A DNA stretch of 64,000 bases, from the NCBI GenBank assembly GCA_035502855.1, contig DATJTX010000022.1, positions 43,926 through 107,925 of the forward strand. The letters are read 5' to 3'. The stretch is from Candidatus Baltobacteraceae bacterium (GTDB taxonomy: Bacteria > Vulcanimicrobiota > Vulcanimicrobiia > Vulcanimicrobiales > Vulcanimicrobiaceae). The notes under the pieces are model-generated. The model was not told the DNA's origin. It did no database searches and was given only the letters and a program-made list of their open reading frames with translations. Below are positions 43,511 to 51,210 of this stretch, one piece after another; within the stretch, counting starts at the first letter, position 1, and each line of letters opens with the position of its first letter. The translations under genes and the position numbers were made by a program.

Positions 43511-43694
43511 CCGGACGGCGTGGAATGGGCTGGATCGCTCTTGTGAGCGAGGGCTCGAAGTTTTGCGCCATTCGCAGGAGGCGAACTTCCTTTGGGCGTG
43601 GCGCAAAACTCGCGCAGCAGGAGCGGCGCAGGAGGCGCCGCGAGGAGCGTCCGAGCCGAGCAAGAGCGATGCGGCCCATTCCATAACATTCCGG
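43511..43694. other. Highly structured branched palindromic element before hutU
   Basis: Nested complementary segments form a branched structure. CCGGA 43511-43515 pairs with TCCGG 43690-43694. The 23-base arms 43521-43543 and 43661-43683 pair except for three central bases. GGCTCG 43552-43557 pairs with CGAGCC 43652-43657. Two hairpins lie inside. The first is TTTTGCGCCA/TGGCGCAAAA (43561-43570, 43599-43608) with an inner TTCGC-AGGAG-GCGAA. The second is GCGGCGC-AGGAG-GCGCCGC (43623-43641). Both hairpins have the loop AGGAG. The stem ends one base before the hutU ATG. It could be an RNA leader, a CsrB-like sponge or a genomic repeat. Confidence 0.7.
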
Positions 43695-43695
43695 T

Positions 43696-45357
43696 ATGGC
43701 TACCACGATCTCCGGCCCGCGAATCGTGCGCGCGGCGCGCGGAACCACGTTGACCGCGCAAGGCTGGCCGCAAGAAGCTGCGCTGCGCATGCTCTGCAAC
43801 AATCTCGATCCGGAAGTGGCCGAACGCCCGAACGATCTCGTGGTCTACGGCGGCAACGGCAAGGCCGCGCGCTCGTGGGCGGCGTTCGATTCGCTGGTGC
43901 GAACGCTGCAGCGTCTGAAGAACGACGAGACGATGATCGTGCAGAGCGGCAAACCCGTCGCCGTCTGGCGCACGCATGAACGCGCACCGCGCGTGCTGAT
44001 CGCAAATTCGAATCTCGTGCCGAAGTGGGCCGATTGGAAAACCTTCCGCGAGTTGGAAGCGCAAGGGCTCACCATGTATGGACAGATGACGGCCGGTTCG
44101 TGGATTTATATCGGCACGCAAGGCATCGTGCAAGGGACCTACGAGACCTTTGCGGAGCTCGCGCGGCAGCACTTCGGCGGCAGCTTGCGCGGCCGGGTGT
44201 GTTTGACCGCAGGGGTCGGCGGCATGGGCGGCGCGCAGCCGCTCGCGATCACGATGAACGAGGGCGTCGCGCTGCTGGTCGACGTCGATCGCGCGCGTTT
44301 GGAACGACGGCGCGAGCTGCGCTATCTCGACGCCGTTGCCGACTCGCGCGAGGCGGCGCTGCGCGAGGTCGAGCGCGCGCGCAAAGCGGGGTCCGCGCTC
44401 TCGATCGGCTACGAAGGCAACGCCGCGACCGAATTTTGGGCGCTCTACGATCTTGGATTCAGGCCGGATGCCGTGACCGATCAAACGTCGGCGCACGATC
44501 TGATCGACGGATACGTTCCCGAGGGCCTCTCGTTGGATGACGCCGCCGCGCTGCGGAAGAGCGCACCCCAAGAGTACGAACGCCGCGCGCTCGAGAGCTG
44601 CGGTAAACACGTCGAGGGAATGGTGCGCTTTCTCGACGCCGGCGCCGTGGTCTTCGATTATGGCAATAACCTGCGCGCGCAGGCACAGCGCGCCGGATAC
44701 GCGCGCGCGTTCGATTTTCCCGGGTTCGTGCCCGCCTTCATCCGGCCGCTGTTTTGCAAAGGCTCCGGGCCGTTCCGGTTTGCGGCGCTTTCGGGCGATC
44801 CGGCGGACATCGCGCGGCTGGATCGCGAACTGCTGGCACTCTTTCCGCACGATGCCGGGTTGCAACGCTGGATCACGCTCGCTCGCGAACGCATTGCGTT
44901 TCAAGGCTTGCCGGCCAGGATCTGTTGGCTCGGATACGGAGACCGCGCGAAGGCCGGCGTACGGTTCAACGAGCTCGTGCGTGCAGGCGAGATCAAAGCC
45001 CCGATCGTGATCGGACGCGATCATCTCGATACGGGCAGCGTCGCTTCGCCCTATCGGGAAACCGAAGCGATGAGAGACGGAAGTGACGCGATCGCCGACT
45101 GGCCGATCCTCAACGCGCTGCTCAACACGGCGGCCGGCGCGCACTGGGTCAGCTTCCATCACGGCGGCGGTGTCGGCATCGGCTACAGTTTGCATGCGGG
45201 GATGGTCGTGGTTGCCGACGGGTCGGCCGACGCGCGGGAGCGCCTGCAGACCGTGCTCACGACCGATTGCGGCATGGGCGTCGTGCGCCACGCCGACGCC
45301 GGTTACGAACTCGCAATCGAAACGGCCGACGAAAAAGGCATCGATTGGCGCCTCTAA
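43696..45357 (+). CDS. hutU: Urocanate hydratase
   Basis: This 553-residue enzyme converts urocanate to imidazolonepropionate in histidine degradation, using tightly bound NAD+. Family stretches are [19 protein letters not shown] near 35-53, [21 protein letters not shown] (part) near 125 and the glycine-rich [14 protein letters not shown] near 172-185. [17 protein letters not shown] near 262 and [22 protein letters not shown] near 487 (both given in part) follow. The ATG has no Shine-Dalgarno sequence and abuts a long stem, so translation may be controlled. hutI and hutF follow. Confidence 0.95.
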   Translation: MATTISGPRIVRAARGTTLTAQGWPQEAALRMLCNNLDPEVAERPNDLVVYGGNGKAARSWAAFDSLVRTLQRLKNDETMIVQSGKPVAVWRTHERAPRVLIANSNLVPKWADWKTFRELEAQGLTMYGQMTAGSWIYIGTQGIVQGTYETFAELARQHFGGSLRGRVCLTAGVGGMGGAQPLAITMNEGVALLVDVDRARLERRRELRYLDAVADSREAALREVERARKAGSALSIGYEGNAATEFWALYDLGFRPDAVTDQTSAHDLIDGYVPEGLSLDDAAALRKSAPQEYERRALESCGKHVEGMVRFLDAGAVVFDYGNNLRAQAQRAGYARAFDFPGFVPAFIRPLFCKGSGPFRFAALSGDPADIARLDRELLALFPHDAGLQRWITLARERIAFQGLPARICWLGYGDRAKAGVRFNELVRAGEIKAPIVIGRDHLDTGSVASPYRETEAMRDGSDAIADWPILNALLNTAAGAHWVSFHHGGGVGIGYSLHAGMVVVADGSADARERLQTVLTTDCGMGVVRHADAGYELAIETADEKGIDWRL

Positions 45358-45370
45358 GCCGCGCACTTGC

Positions 45371-46588
45371 GTGCTGACGCTCGTTCGCGCCAGGACGATC
45401 GTTCCATGTGACGGTGACGCCCCTCAAAACGGCGTCACCTTTGCCGATTTGGGGCGCATTGACGACGCGGCGCTGTTGATCGAGGGCGAACGCATCGCCG
45501 CCGTCGGTCCGCGCGCGCAGATCGAACGCTCGGTACACGGTGGGGTCGAAGAACTCGATCTGCGCGATTGCGTGATCGTACCGGGCTTCGTCGACGCGCA
45601 TGCGCATCCGCTCTTCGCCGGCGACCGCGAACCCGACTTTGCCTCGCGCCTGCGCGGCGATACACCGCAGCTCGGCATGCTCTACACGGTCGAGCGCACG
45701 CGTGATGCGCTGCTCGATCCCGAATCATTCTACGACGGCGTCGTGCGGCCGCGCCTGCAAACGATGCTCGCGCACGGAACGACGACGCTCGAAACGAAGA
45801 CCGGCTACGCGCTGCACAAGCCGGGCGAAGACGCACTGCTCGACCTGATCGCCGCGCACCGGGACGATGCCGACGTTCCCGCGATGATCGGTACGTTTTT
45901 GGGCGCGCATGCGCTGCCGCCGGAGTTCACCCGAGAAGGGGACTACGTCGACTACTTGATCGACCAGATCGTTCCGACCGCCGCGGCCCACGGAGCCGTC
46001 TACGCCGACGCGTTCTGCGAGCCCGGTTTCTTCTCGCCCGATGCGACACGGCGCTATCTGGAAGCGTGTGCGGCGGCGGGCATGCGACTGCGCGTGCATT
46101 GCGACGAGATGAGCTTTGGCGCCGCCGCCGAGATGGCGGTTGGCCTCGGGGTCGACGCCGTCGATCATTGCAACTACATCCGCGAGCAGGACGTGCGGGC
46201 GATCGCTGAAGCGGGCATCGTCACCGTCGCCTGCCCCGCGACGATCGCATATCTCGGATTGGCAAACCGCACGCCGGTGCGTGCCCTCCTCGAGCGCGGC
46301 GGTGACGTCGCGCTCGCCAGCGACTACAATCCCGGCACCTCGCCGTGCTTCAACGTGCAGACGGTTGCGTATTTCGGCCGCGCGCTCTTCGGACTCTCGG
46401 CTCCCGAGGCGCTCTACGGCGTGACGCGCGCCCCCGCGCGCTCGCTGCGGCGGAACGCGGGCGTGCTTCGCGCCGGCGGCGCCGCCGACTTCGTGGCGCT
46501 TGCGCTCGAATCACCCGACGAATTCGGTTGGCTGTTCGGCGGCAACCTGGCGGCCGCGGTCGTGCATCGCGGCATGCTGATCGAATGA
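45371..46588 (+). CDS. hutI: Imidazolonepropionase
   Basis: This 405-residue amidohydrolase opens imidazolonepropionate to formiminoglutamate. The metal site is visible in VPGFVDAHAHPLFAGDRE near 77, the HCDEMSFGAAAE stretch near 240 and LASDYNPGTSPCFN near 316 with the late Asp. TTTLETKTGYAL near 137 is also typical. The start is a GTG at 45371, 13 bases after hutU. Its TGA overlaps the next ATG. Confidence 0.92.
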   Translation: MLTLVRARTIVPCDGDAPQNGVTFADLGRIDDAALLIEGERIAAVGPRAQIERSVHGGVEELDLRDCVIVPGFVDAHAHPLFAGDREPDFASRLRGDTPQLGMLYTVERTRDALLDPESFYDGVVRPRLQTMLAHGTTTLETKTGYALHKPGEDALLDLIAAHRDDADVPAMIGTFLGAHALPPEFTREGDYVDYLIDQIVPTAAAHGAVYADAFCEPGFFSPDATRRYLEACAAAGMRLRVHCDEMSFGAAAEMAVGLGVDAVDHCNYIREQDVRAIAEAGIVTVACPATIAYLGLANRTPVRALLERGGDVALASDYNPGTSPCFNVQTVAYFGRALFGLSAPEALYGVTRAPARSLRRNAGVLRAGGAADFVALALESPDEFGWLFGGNLAAAVVHRGMLIE

Positions 46589-47886
46589 AGCCGGGAGCGA
46601 ACGAAGTGGTGCGCTGCGCGCGCGCGCTGATCGGTGGAGAGGTTCGCCGCGATTACGCGTTCGTGGTCGACGACGGAACGATCACCTTTGCCGGGGACTA
46701 CTCGATCGTTCGGGAAAACGCGGGCGATCGTCCGGTACGCGCCTTTCCGCAAGACCGACTCGTCGTCCCCGGTTTCGTGAACGGTCATAGCCACGGGTAT
46801 CAGATTTTGCTCCGCGGATGGGCCGACGATCGGACGTTCGCACGCTGGCGCAGCGACGCGCTCTATCGCGTGGTTCCGCGGCTGACGCCCGAGGACGTGT
46901 ATTGGACGTTCGTCGCCGCGTTCTCCGAAATGCTGGCGGCCGGCATAACCACGGTTGCCGAATTCTTCTATCTCAACGGCGGCGGCAACGCTCACGCCGA
47001 GGCGGCGATCGCGGCCGCGCAGGAAACCGGAATTCGCCTGGTCCTCGCGCGCACGTGGATGGACGCTCCGTACGCACCGCCGCAGTTTCGGGAGAGCATC
47101 GATCTGGCCCAATCGCGCACGCTCGAGTTGATGGAGAAGTATCCGTGGGCCAACGTCTGCGTGGCGCCGCATTCCCTGCACGCGGCCTCACCCGAGATGA
47201 TTCGCGCGGCAGCGAATTTTGCGCGCTCCTACGACTGCATGATGCACGTTCACGTCGCCGAGGCGGTGTATGAGGGCGAACAAACCTCGGAACGCTTCGG
47301 CACGACACCGGTCGGCCTTCTCGACCGGCTCGACGCACTCGACCGGCGCACGATCGCCGTGCATGCGATCTACGTTACCGAGGACGAGAAGCGTTTGCTG
47401 GCTGACCGCGGCGCGCGCGTGATTCACAATCCGATGACCAACCAGTATTTGGGTGACGGCATCTGCGACGCGAGCGGACTGCAGGCGCTCGGCGTGCCGA
47501 TGGGATTGGGCACCGACGCCGACGTGAAGCCGTCGCTGATCGACGAAATGCGCGCGGCCACGCTCCTGCAAAAGATCGCACGAACCGACGGGAGCGCGTT
47601 CGGTGCGCGCGCGGCCTTCGATCTCGGAACGGCTCAGGGCGCGCTCGCGCTGGGATTGCAGACCGGCGATCTCGTCTCCGGCAACGCTGCCGACTACGTC
47701 GTGCTCGACGCGAGTGCGATCGATCCGTGGACGCCGGAGGTAAATGGGGTAGTCTACCGGGGAGAAGATGCGTGGGTGCAAGCAAGCTTTGTCGGCGGCA
47801 CGCGCGTCTACACGGGCGAGCCCGCCCCGGCGGCTCGGCTGGCGCGCGAAAAACTCAAGGAGATAAGCGACCGTGTCATTCCATAA
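46585..47886 (+). CDS. hutF: Formimidoylglutamate deiminase (HutF-like amidohydrolase)
   Basis: This 433-residue amidohydrolase has VPGFVNGHSHGYQILLRGW near 62 (first metal histidines), HVHVAEAVYEGE near 221, AVHAIYVTEDE near 255 and GLGTDADVKPSL near 303. Placed directly after hutU and hutI by an ATGA overlap, it most likely deiminates N-formimino-L-glutamate, the branch that gives N-formylglutamate. The same fold includes other deaminases, so the substrate rests on context. hutH and hutG are not in the window. Confidence 0.78.
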   Translation: MKPGANEVVRCARALIGGEVRRDYAFVVDDGTITFAGDYSIVRENAGDRPVRAFPQDRLVVPGFVNGHSHGYQILLRGWADDRTFARWRSDALYRVVPRLTPEDVYWTFVAAFSEMLAAGITTVAEFFYLNGGGNAHAEAAIAAAQETGIRLVLARTWMDAPYAPPQFRESIDLAQSRTLELMEKYPWANVCVAPHSLHAASPEMIRAAANFARSYDCMMHVHVAEAVYEGEQTSERFGTTPVGLLDRLDALDRRTIAVHAIYVTEDEKRLLADRGARVIHNPMTNQYLGDGICDASGLQALGVPMGLGTDADVKPSLIDEMRAATLLQKIARTDGSAFGARAAFDLGTAQGALALGLQTGDLVSGNAADYVVLDASAIDPWTPEVNGVVYRGEDAWVQASFVGGTRVYTGEPAPAARLAREKLKEISDRVIP

Positions 47887-48289
47887 ATTGCTCATCGCCG
47901 CGACGGTCTTGGCGATCGTGCTCGCGGCCTGCTCGCGTGGCAGCCAAAGTGCGAGCGCGACGGCGAGCACCAACGGCATCATGACCAACCAAAGCGTCGA
48001 GCCCTCGGGGAGCGCCGCGGCTTATCCGCCCGCCGGAGGGATGAAGGCGAACGGCGAGGCGATGGCGCCCGGCACGTTTGCGACCGTGCCGCCGAAACTC
48101 AATTGCGGCACGGCGGCGCCGGTCTGGGCCAATCCCCATTCGCGGGTCTATCACCTCCCGTCCGATCCGCTCTATGGGCGGACCCATCACGGCCACTACA
48201 TGTGCGTCGCCGACGCGCTGCGTGAGGGGTATCGCTTGGCCAAGCCGCGCCGGCATCATCGGGCGCCGGCTCCGATCCCTTCGGATTAG
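47873..48289 (+). CDS. Lipoprotein with conserved VxxxxSxVYH...YMC domain
   Basis: This 138-residue protein has a lipoprotein signal ending in the lipobox LAAC (residues about 17-20). A Ser/Ala/Gly-rich linker and a short C-terminal domain APVWANPHSRVYHLPSDPLY plus GRTHHGHYMCVADALREGYR follow. This small domain recurs in many secreted proteins of unknown role and may bind metal through its His and Cys residues. GTG 47873 overlaps hutF by 14 bases, but the product is not obviously linked to histidine breakdown. Confidence 0.7.
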   Translation: MSFHKLLIAATVLAIVLAACSRGSQSASATASTNGIMTNQSVEPSGSAAAYPPAGGMKANGEAMAPGTFATVPPKLNCGTAAPVWANPHSRVYHLPSDPLYGRTHHGHYMCVADALREGYRLAKPRRHHRAPAPIPSD

Positions 48290-48300
48290 GGAAAAGACGC

Positions 48301-48320
48301 GTGCAAGTACCCACTTGCAC
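48301..48320. promoter_or_regulatory. Operator palindrome 1 of the efflux operon
   Basis: GTGCAAGT-ACCC-ACTTGCAC is a perfect inverted repeat of 8-base arms. Its last six bases form the -35 element TTGCAC. An identical copy starts 46 bases further on. The pair looks like binding sites for a dimeric repressor. Confidence 0.7.
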
Positions 48321-48344
48321 AACGGGGCCGGGGTGTGGTATCCT
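48315..48344 (+). promoter_or_regulatory. Promoter of the STAS-efflux operon
   Basis: TTGCAC (48315-48320) and TATCCT (48339-48344) are separated by 18 bases. The -35 lies inside palindrome 1 and the predicted transcription start (near 48351) lies inside palindrome 2. A repressor on either site would block it. Confidence 0.6.
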
Positions 48345-48346
48345 GC

Positions 48347-48366
48347 GTGCAAGTACCCACTTGCAC
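48347..48366. promoter_or_regulatory. Operator palindrome 2 of the efflux operon
   Basis: This is an exact copy of the 20-base palindrome at 48301. It lies just downstream of the -10 and 11 bases before the ATG of the STAS gene. In RNA it could also form a short hairpin ahead of the ribosome site. Confidence 0.7.
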
Positions 48367-48377
48367 CAAGGAAGATC

Positions 48378-48659
48378 ATGCATCCGCCAACGCTCGTCTA
48401 CCGGCCCGATACGCTCGACTCCGTGCGCAGCACGATGCTTGCTGCCTTTGCGGACGGCGCGCACCGGGTCGTGCTCGATCTCGACACGCTCACCCGCCTC
48501 GATACCGAGGGCGTACGCGGCCTGATCACGCTGCTGCGCCGCTCGCGCGAAGTCGGCGGCGAGCTCGCCCTCAAGGTCACGCGGCCCGAGTTGCTGCGCT
48601 CCCTTCAGGTGATGGCGCTCGATCGGCTGTTCCCGATGGTGAGGGATATCGCGGCATGA
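48378..48659 (+). CDS. STAS-domain protein
   Basis: This 93-residue single STAS domain has a beta-strand VVLDLDTLTRLDTEGVRGLITL near 31-52 (given in part). The loop usually carries the phosphorylatable Ser of anti-sigma antagonists (DSSG); here it reads DTEG, so a Thr is one position away and the canonical Ser is missing. GGAAG precedes the ATG. It is the first gene of an efflux operon and its TGA overlaps the next ATG. It might act in signalling or, as in Mla systems, in membrane lipid handling. Confidence 0.75.
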   Translation: MHPPTLVYRPDTLDSVRSTMLAAFADGAHRVVLDLDTLTRLDTEGVRGLITLLRRSREVGGELALKVTRPELLRSLQVMALDRLFPMVRDIAA

Positions 48660-49321
48660 GCTGGCGTGCTTTGATCCTGGCTGCGCTCGCAGCCGTGCTC
48701 TGCGTTTCGTACGCGAGTGCCCAAAGCAGTGCCTCGGCTCCGACGAGCGCGCAAGAGGTGATCGCACGGATGCTCGCACGCGACACATCGCTTGCCTCGT
48801 ACGAATCGCGCGTGCACGTGAGTTTGCGCATGCTCAACTTCCCGTTCCTGGCGCCGGTGCTCGACGGCACCTACTATTACAAGCGGCCCGACAAATACGA
48901 GATCGTCTTCGATCGCGTACCGAGCTACGCCAAGGGTTTCGAGAAGATCTTCAACGACGTCGGCGACCCGCAGAGCTGGTCGAAAGATCAGAACATCGAG
49001 TTCAAGGGCCTGCAGCCGCTCGACGGCCATCCCATGTACGTGCTTTGGCTGACGAAGAAGATTCATAGCGACATTCTCGACCACACACTGGTCTACGTCG
49101 ATCCGCAAAATTACGAGCTGACGCAAATGGAGTGGCATTACACCAGCGGCGGAAGCATCGTCATGACGCAGCAATATCGCGAGCAGGACGGCTATGCGTT
49201 CGTCGGGTCGCAGCACGTGACGATCGATATTCCGCACGTACATGCCATAGGCGATTCGCAGTTCGGCCCGTATCAAACCAACGTCGCCGTCAGTAACTCG
49301 GTCTTTACGAAAACACCATGA
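48656..49321 (+). CDS. Periplasmic LolA/outer-membrane lipoprotein-sorting-like protein
   Basis: This 221-residue protein has a signal peptide (ALILAALAAVLCVSYASAQ near 5-23). The mature part contains EVIARMLARDTSLASYESRV, YYYKRPDKYEIVF, DHTLVYVDPQNYELTQMEW and a final beta-rich region. This is the pattern of LolA-like proteins that carry lipid or lipoprotein in a half-barrel. It is coupled by ATGA overlaps to both the STAS and the TetR genes, which ties it to the efflux system. Confidence 0.7.
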   Translation: MSWRALILAALAAVLCVSYASAQSSASAPTSAQEVIARMLARDTSLASYESRVHVSLRMLNFPFLAPVLDGTYYYKRPDKYEIVFDRVPSYAKGFEKIFNDVGDPQSWSKDQNIEFKGLQPLDGHPMYVLWLTKKIHSDILDHTLVYVDPQNYELTQMEWHYTSGGSIVMTQQYREQDGYAFVGSQHVTIDIPHVHAIGDSQFGPYQTNVAVSNSVFTKTP

Positions 49322-49938
49322 TGATAGAAGCACAGAAGCACGCAGCTGCCGATAAAGCCGCACCAGAAGATACGCGCGAACGTATCATCCTTGCCGCGCG
49401 CGAGGTCATCAAGCGCAAGGGCAAGCGTGGAGCGACGACGCGTGAGATCGCCGACGTCGCGGGCGTCAACGAAGCCACGCTCTTTCGCCACTTCGGCAAC
49501 AAGGACGCGCTGATCATCGCGGTCGCCAAGCACTCGTGCCCCGACACCAAACTACGCGAGGTCATCGCCACCCTGCAGGGCCCGGTCGAAGCGGACTTGC
49601 TGGTCATCGCGAGATCGATCAACGAGCACATGGAGTCGATGATCGACATGATCCGTTGGTCGCTGGTCGAGACCGACTACGAAAACAGCATCTTTGCCCG
49701 CGAGACCTGGCGCCCCCAGACGGCCGTGCGCGCGGCTGTCATCGAGTACATGGCCGCCCAGACGGCCTCCGGTGCCCTCAACGGCAACCCTGCGGACCTG
49801 GCGGCGTTTTTCCTAGGTATAGTCTTCGCGCGGGTCATCTCGCGCGAGAAGTTCCCCGACAGCCGGCTCTCCTCGGATCCCGACTACGCACTTTCATTCA
49901 TCGTCGACGTCTTCCTCAACGGCGTAAGGAGCAAATAA
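49318..49938 (+). CDS. TetR-family transcriptional regulator
   Basis: This 206-residue protein has an N-terminal TetR HTH: TRERIILAAREVIKRKGKRGATTREIADVAGVNEATLFRHFGNKDAL (about 19-64, described in parts). A variable all-helical ligand-binding domain follows. As the third gene of the operon it is the natural candidate for the protein that binds the two palindromes at 48301 and 48347. Its start overlaps the previous stop, and its TAA overlaps the next ATG as TAATG. Confidence 0.9.
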   Translation: MMIEAQKHAAADKAAPEDTRERIILAAREVIKRKGKRGATTREIADVAGVNEATLFRHFGNKDALIIAVAKHSCPDTKLREVIATLQGPVEADLLVIARSINEHMESMIDMIRWSLVETDYENSIFARETWRPQTAVRAAVIEYMAAQTASGALNGNPADLAAFFLGIVFARVISREKFPDSRLSSDPDYALSFIVDVFLNGVRSK

Positions 49939-51197
49939 TGGACACGCGCGAGGCACAGCAAGGCAGTGCCGGCCAAGCCCACAACGGGCGGAGCGAAAAC
50001 GCGACCGAACTGAACGGGCGCACCGGTCCGCGCAAGCGGGTGATCTTCGGGGTCCTCGGAGCGATCGTCGTCATCCTCCTCCTGATATGGGGGGTGAAGT
50101 GGTTCCTGTACGCACGCGTGCACGAAGGCACCGACGACGCGCGGGTCGACGCCGATCCGGTGGCGGTGACCAGCAAAATCAACGAGCGCATCGACAAGAT
50201 TCTGGTCGATACGAATGACCCGGTCCACAAGGGCCAGCTTCTGGTCGTACTCGATAATGCGGTCGAGCAGGATCAAGTCCGCAACGCGCGTGCCCAATAC
50301 GATCTCGCCGTCGCCAACCAGCGCACCAACGTGCAGCAGGGACGGGGCGGCGTCACGCAAGCGCTGGCCCAGACGCAAAGCGATGCGGCTAATGTGCCGG
50401 TGGCGCAGGCGGGCGTCGCGCAGGCCGAGGCATCGTTGCGTGCTGCCGACGCGCAAGTGCCCGCGGCGCAGGCTGCGTATCAGCGCGCGCTCGCGGATTT
50501 TCGCCGCACGCAGTCGCTCGTTTCGACCGGCGACGTCGCTCGCTCGCAGCTCGATGCCGATCGCGCAACCTATCGCGCGGCCGCTGCGCAGCTTCAAAGC
50601 GCCCGCGACAACGTGACCTCGGCCGATGCCAACCTCAACGCCGCCGAGCAAAAAGTCGACGCCGCGCAAGCCTCCGTTGCGGCGGCGCAAGGCGGCGTCA
50701 CGACGGCGCAAGGCAAACTCGCCCAGTCCTCGGACCCGAGCCAAGTCGAAGCGGCCGCCGCGCAGCTTGCGATCGCCAAGAAGAATCTGGCGTATACGCA
50801 CATCTATTCGCCGATCGAGGGGTACGTCGGCGAGAAGAGCGCAGAAGTCGGGCAGACCGTTTCGGCCGGATTGACGATCATGACGTTGATTCCGAGCGGT
50901 CCGGGCCAGATCTACATCACGGCTAATTACAAAGAAACCCAGATGGGGAACATGCACGTGGGACAGCCGGCCGACATCAACGTCGACGCGTACCCCGGCC
51001 ATACGTTCCACGGGCACGTCATGTCGATCAATCCGGCTTCGCAGAATACCTACGCGCTGGTACCCGCACAAAACGCGACCGGCAACTTCGTGAAGGTCAC
51101 GCAACGAATCCCCGTCCGTATCTCGATCGACGACCCCAATCCCAGTCTCCCTCTGCGGCCGGGTATGAGCGTCGAAACCTACGTAAAAGTTCACTAA
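49938..51197 (+). CDS. EmrA/HlyD-family membrane fusion protein
   Basis: This 419-residue periplasmic adaptor has a membrane segment near 35-54 (FGVLGAIVVILLLIWGVKWF), a biotinyl-lipoyl-like half (ARVDADPVAVTSKINERIDK), a long alanine/glutamine-rich coiled-coil hairpin near 110-270 and a second lipoyl half (YTHIYSPIEGYVGEKSAEVG). A beta-barrel region NYKETQMGNMHVGQPADI (as in EmrA) follows. It should link the MFS pump to the TolC-like channel encoded next. Confidence 0.92.
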   Translation: MDTREAQQGSAGQAHNGRSENATELNGRTGPRKRVIFGVLGAIVVILLLIWGVKWFLYARVHEGTDDARVDADPVAVTSKINERIDKILVDTNDPVHKGQLLVVLDNAVEQDQVRNARAQYDLAVANQRTNVQQGRGGVTQALAQTQSDAANVPVAQAGVAQAEASLRAADAQVPAAQAAYQRALADFRRTQSLVSTGDVARSQLDADRATYRAAAAQLQSARDNVTSADANLNAAEQKVDAAQASVAAAQGGVTTAQGKLAQSSDPSQVEAAAAQLAIAKKNLAYTHIYSPIEGYVGEKSAEVGQTVSAGLTIMTLIPSGPGQIYITANYKETQMGNMHVGQPADINVDAYPGHTFHGHVMSINPASQNTYALVPAQNATGNFVKVTQRIPVRISIDDPNPSLPLRPGMSVETYVKVH

Positions 51198-51210
51198 ACG
51201 CGTAGAGATC

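Noticed and set aside
43511..43694. Reading the hutU upstream palindrome as a MITE
   Set aside because: No target duplication is visible at its ends, and the inner hairpins are organised like an RNA fold. A repeat origin remains possible and is stated in the finding.
48301..48366. CRISPR or tandem-repeat array
   Set aside because: There are only two copies, each a palindrome, around a promoter. No third copy or spacer series exists.
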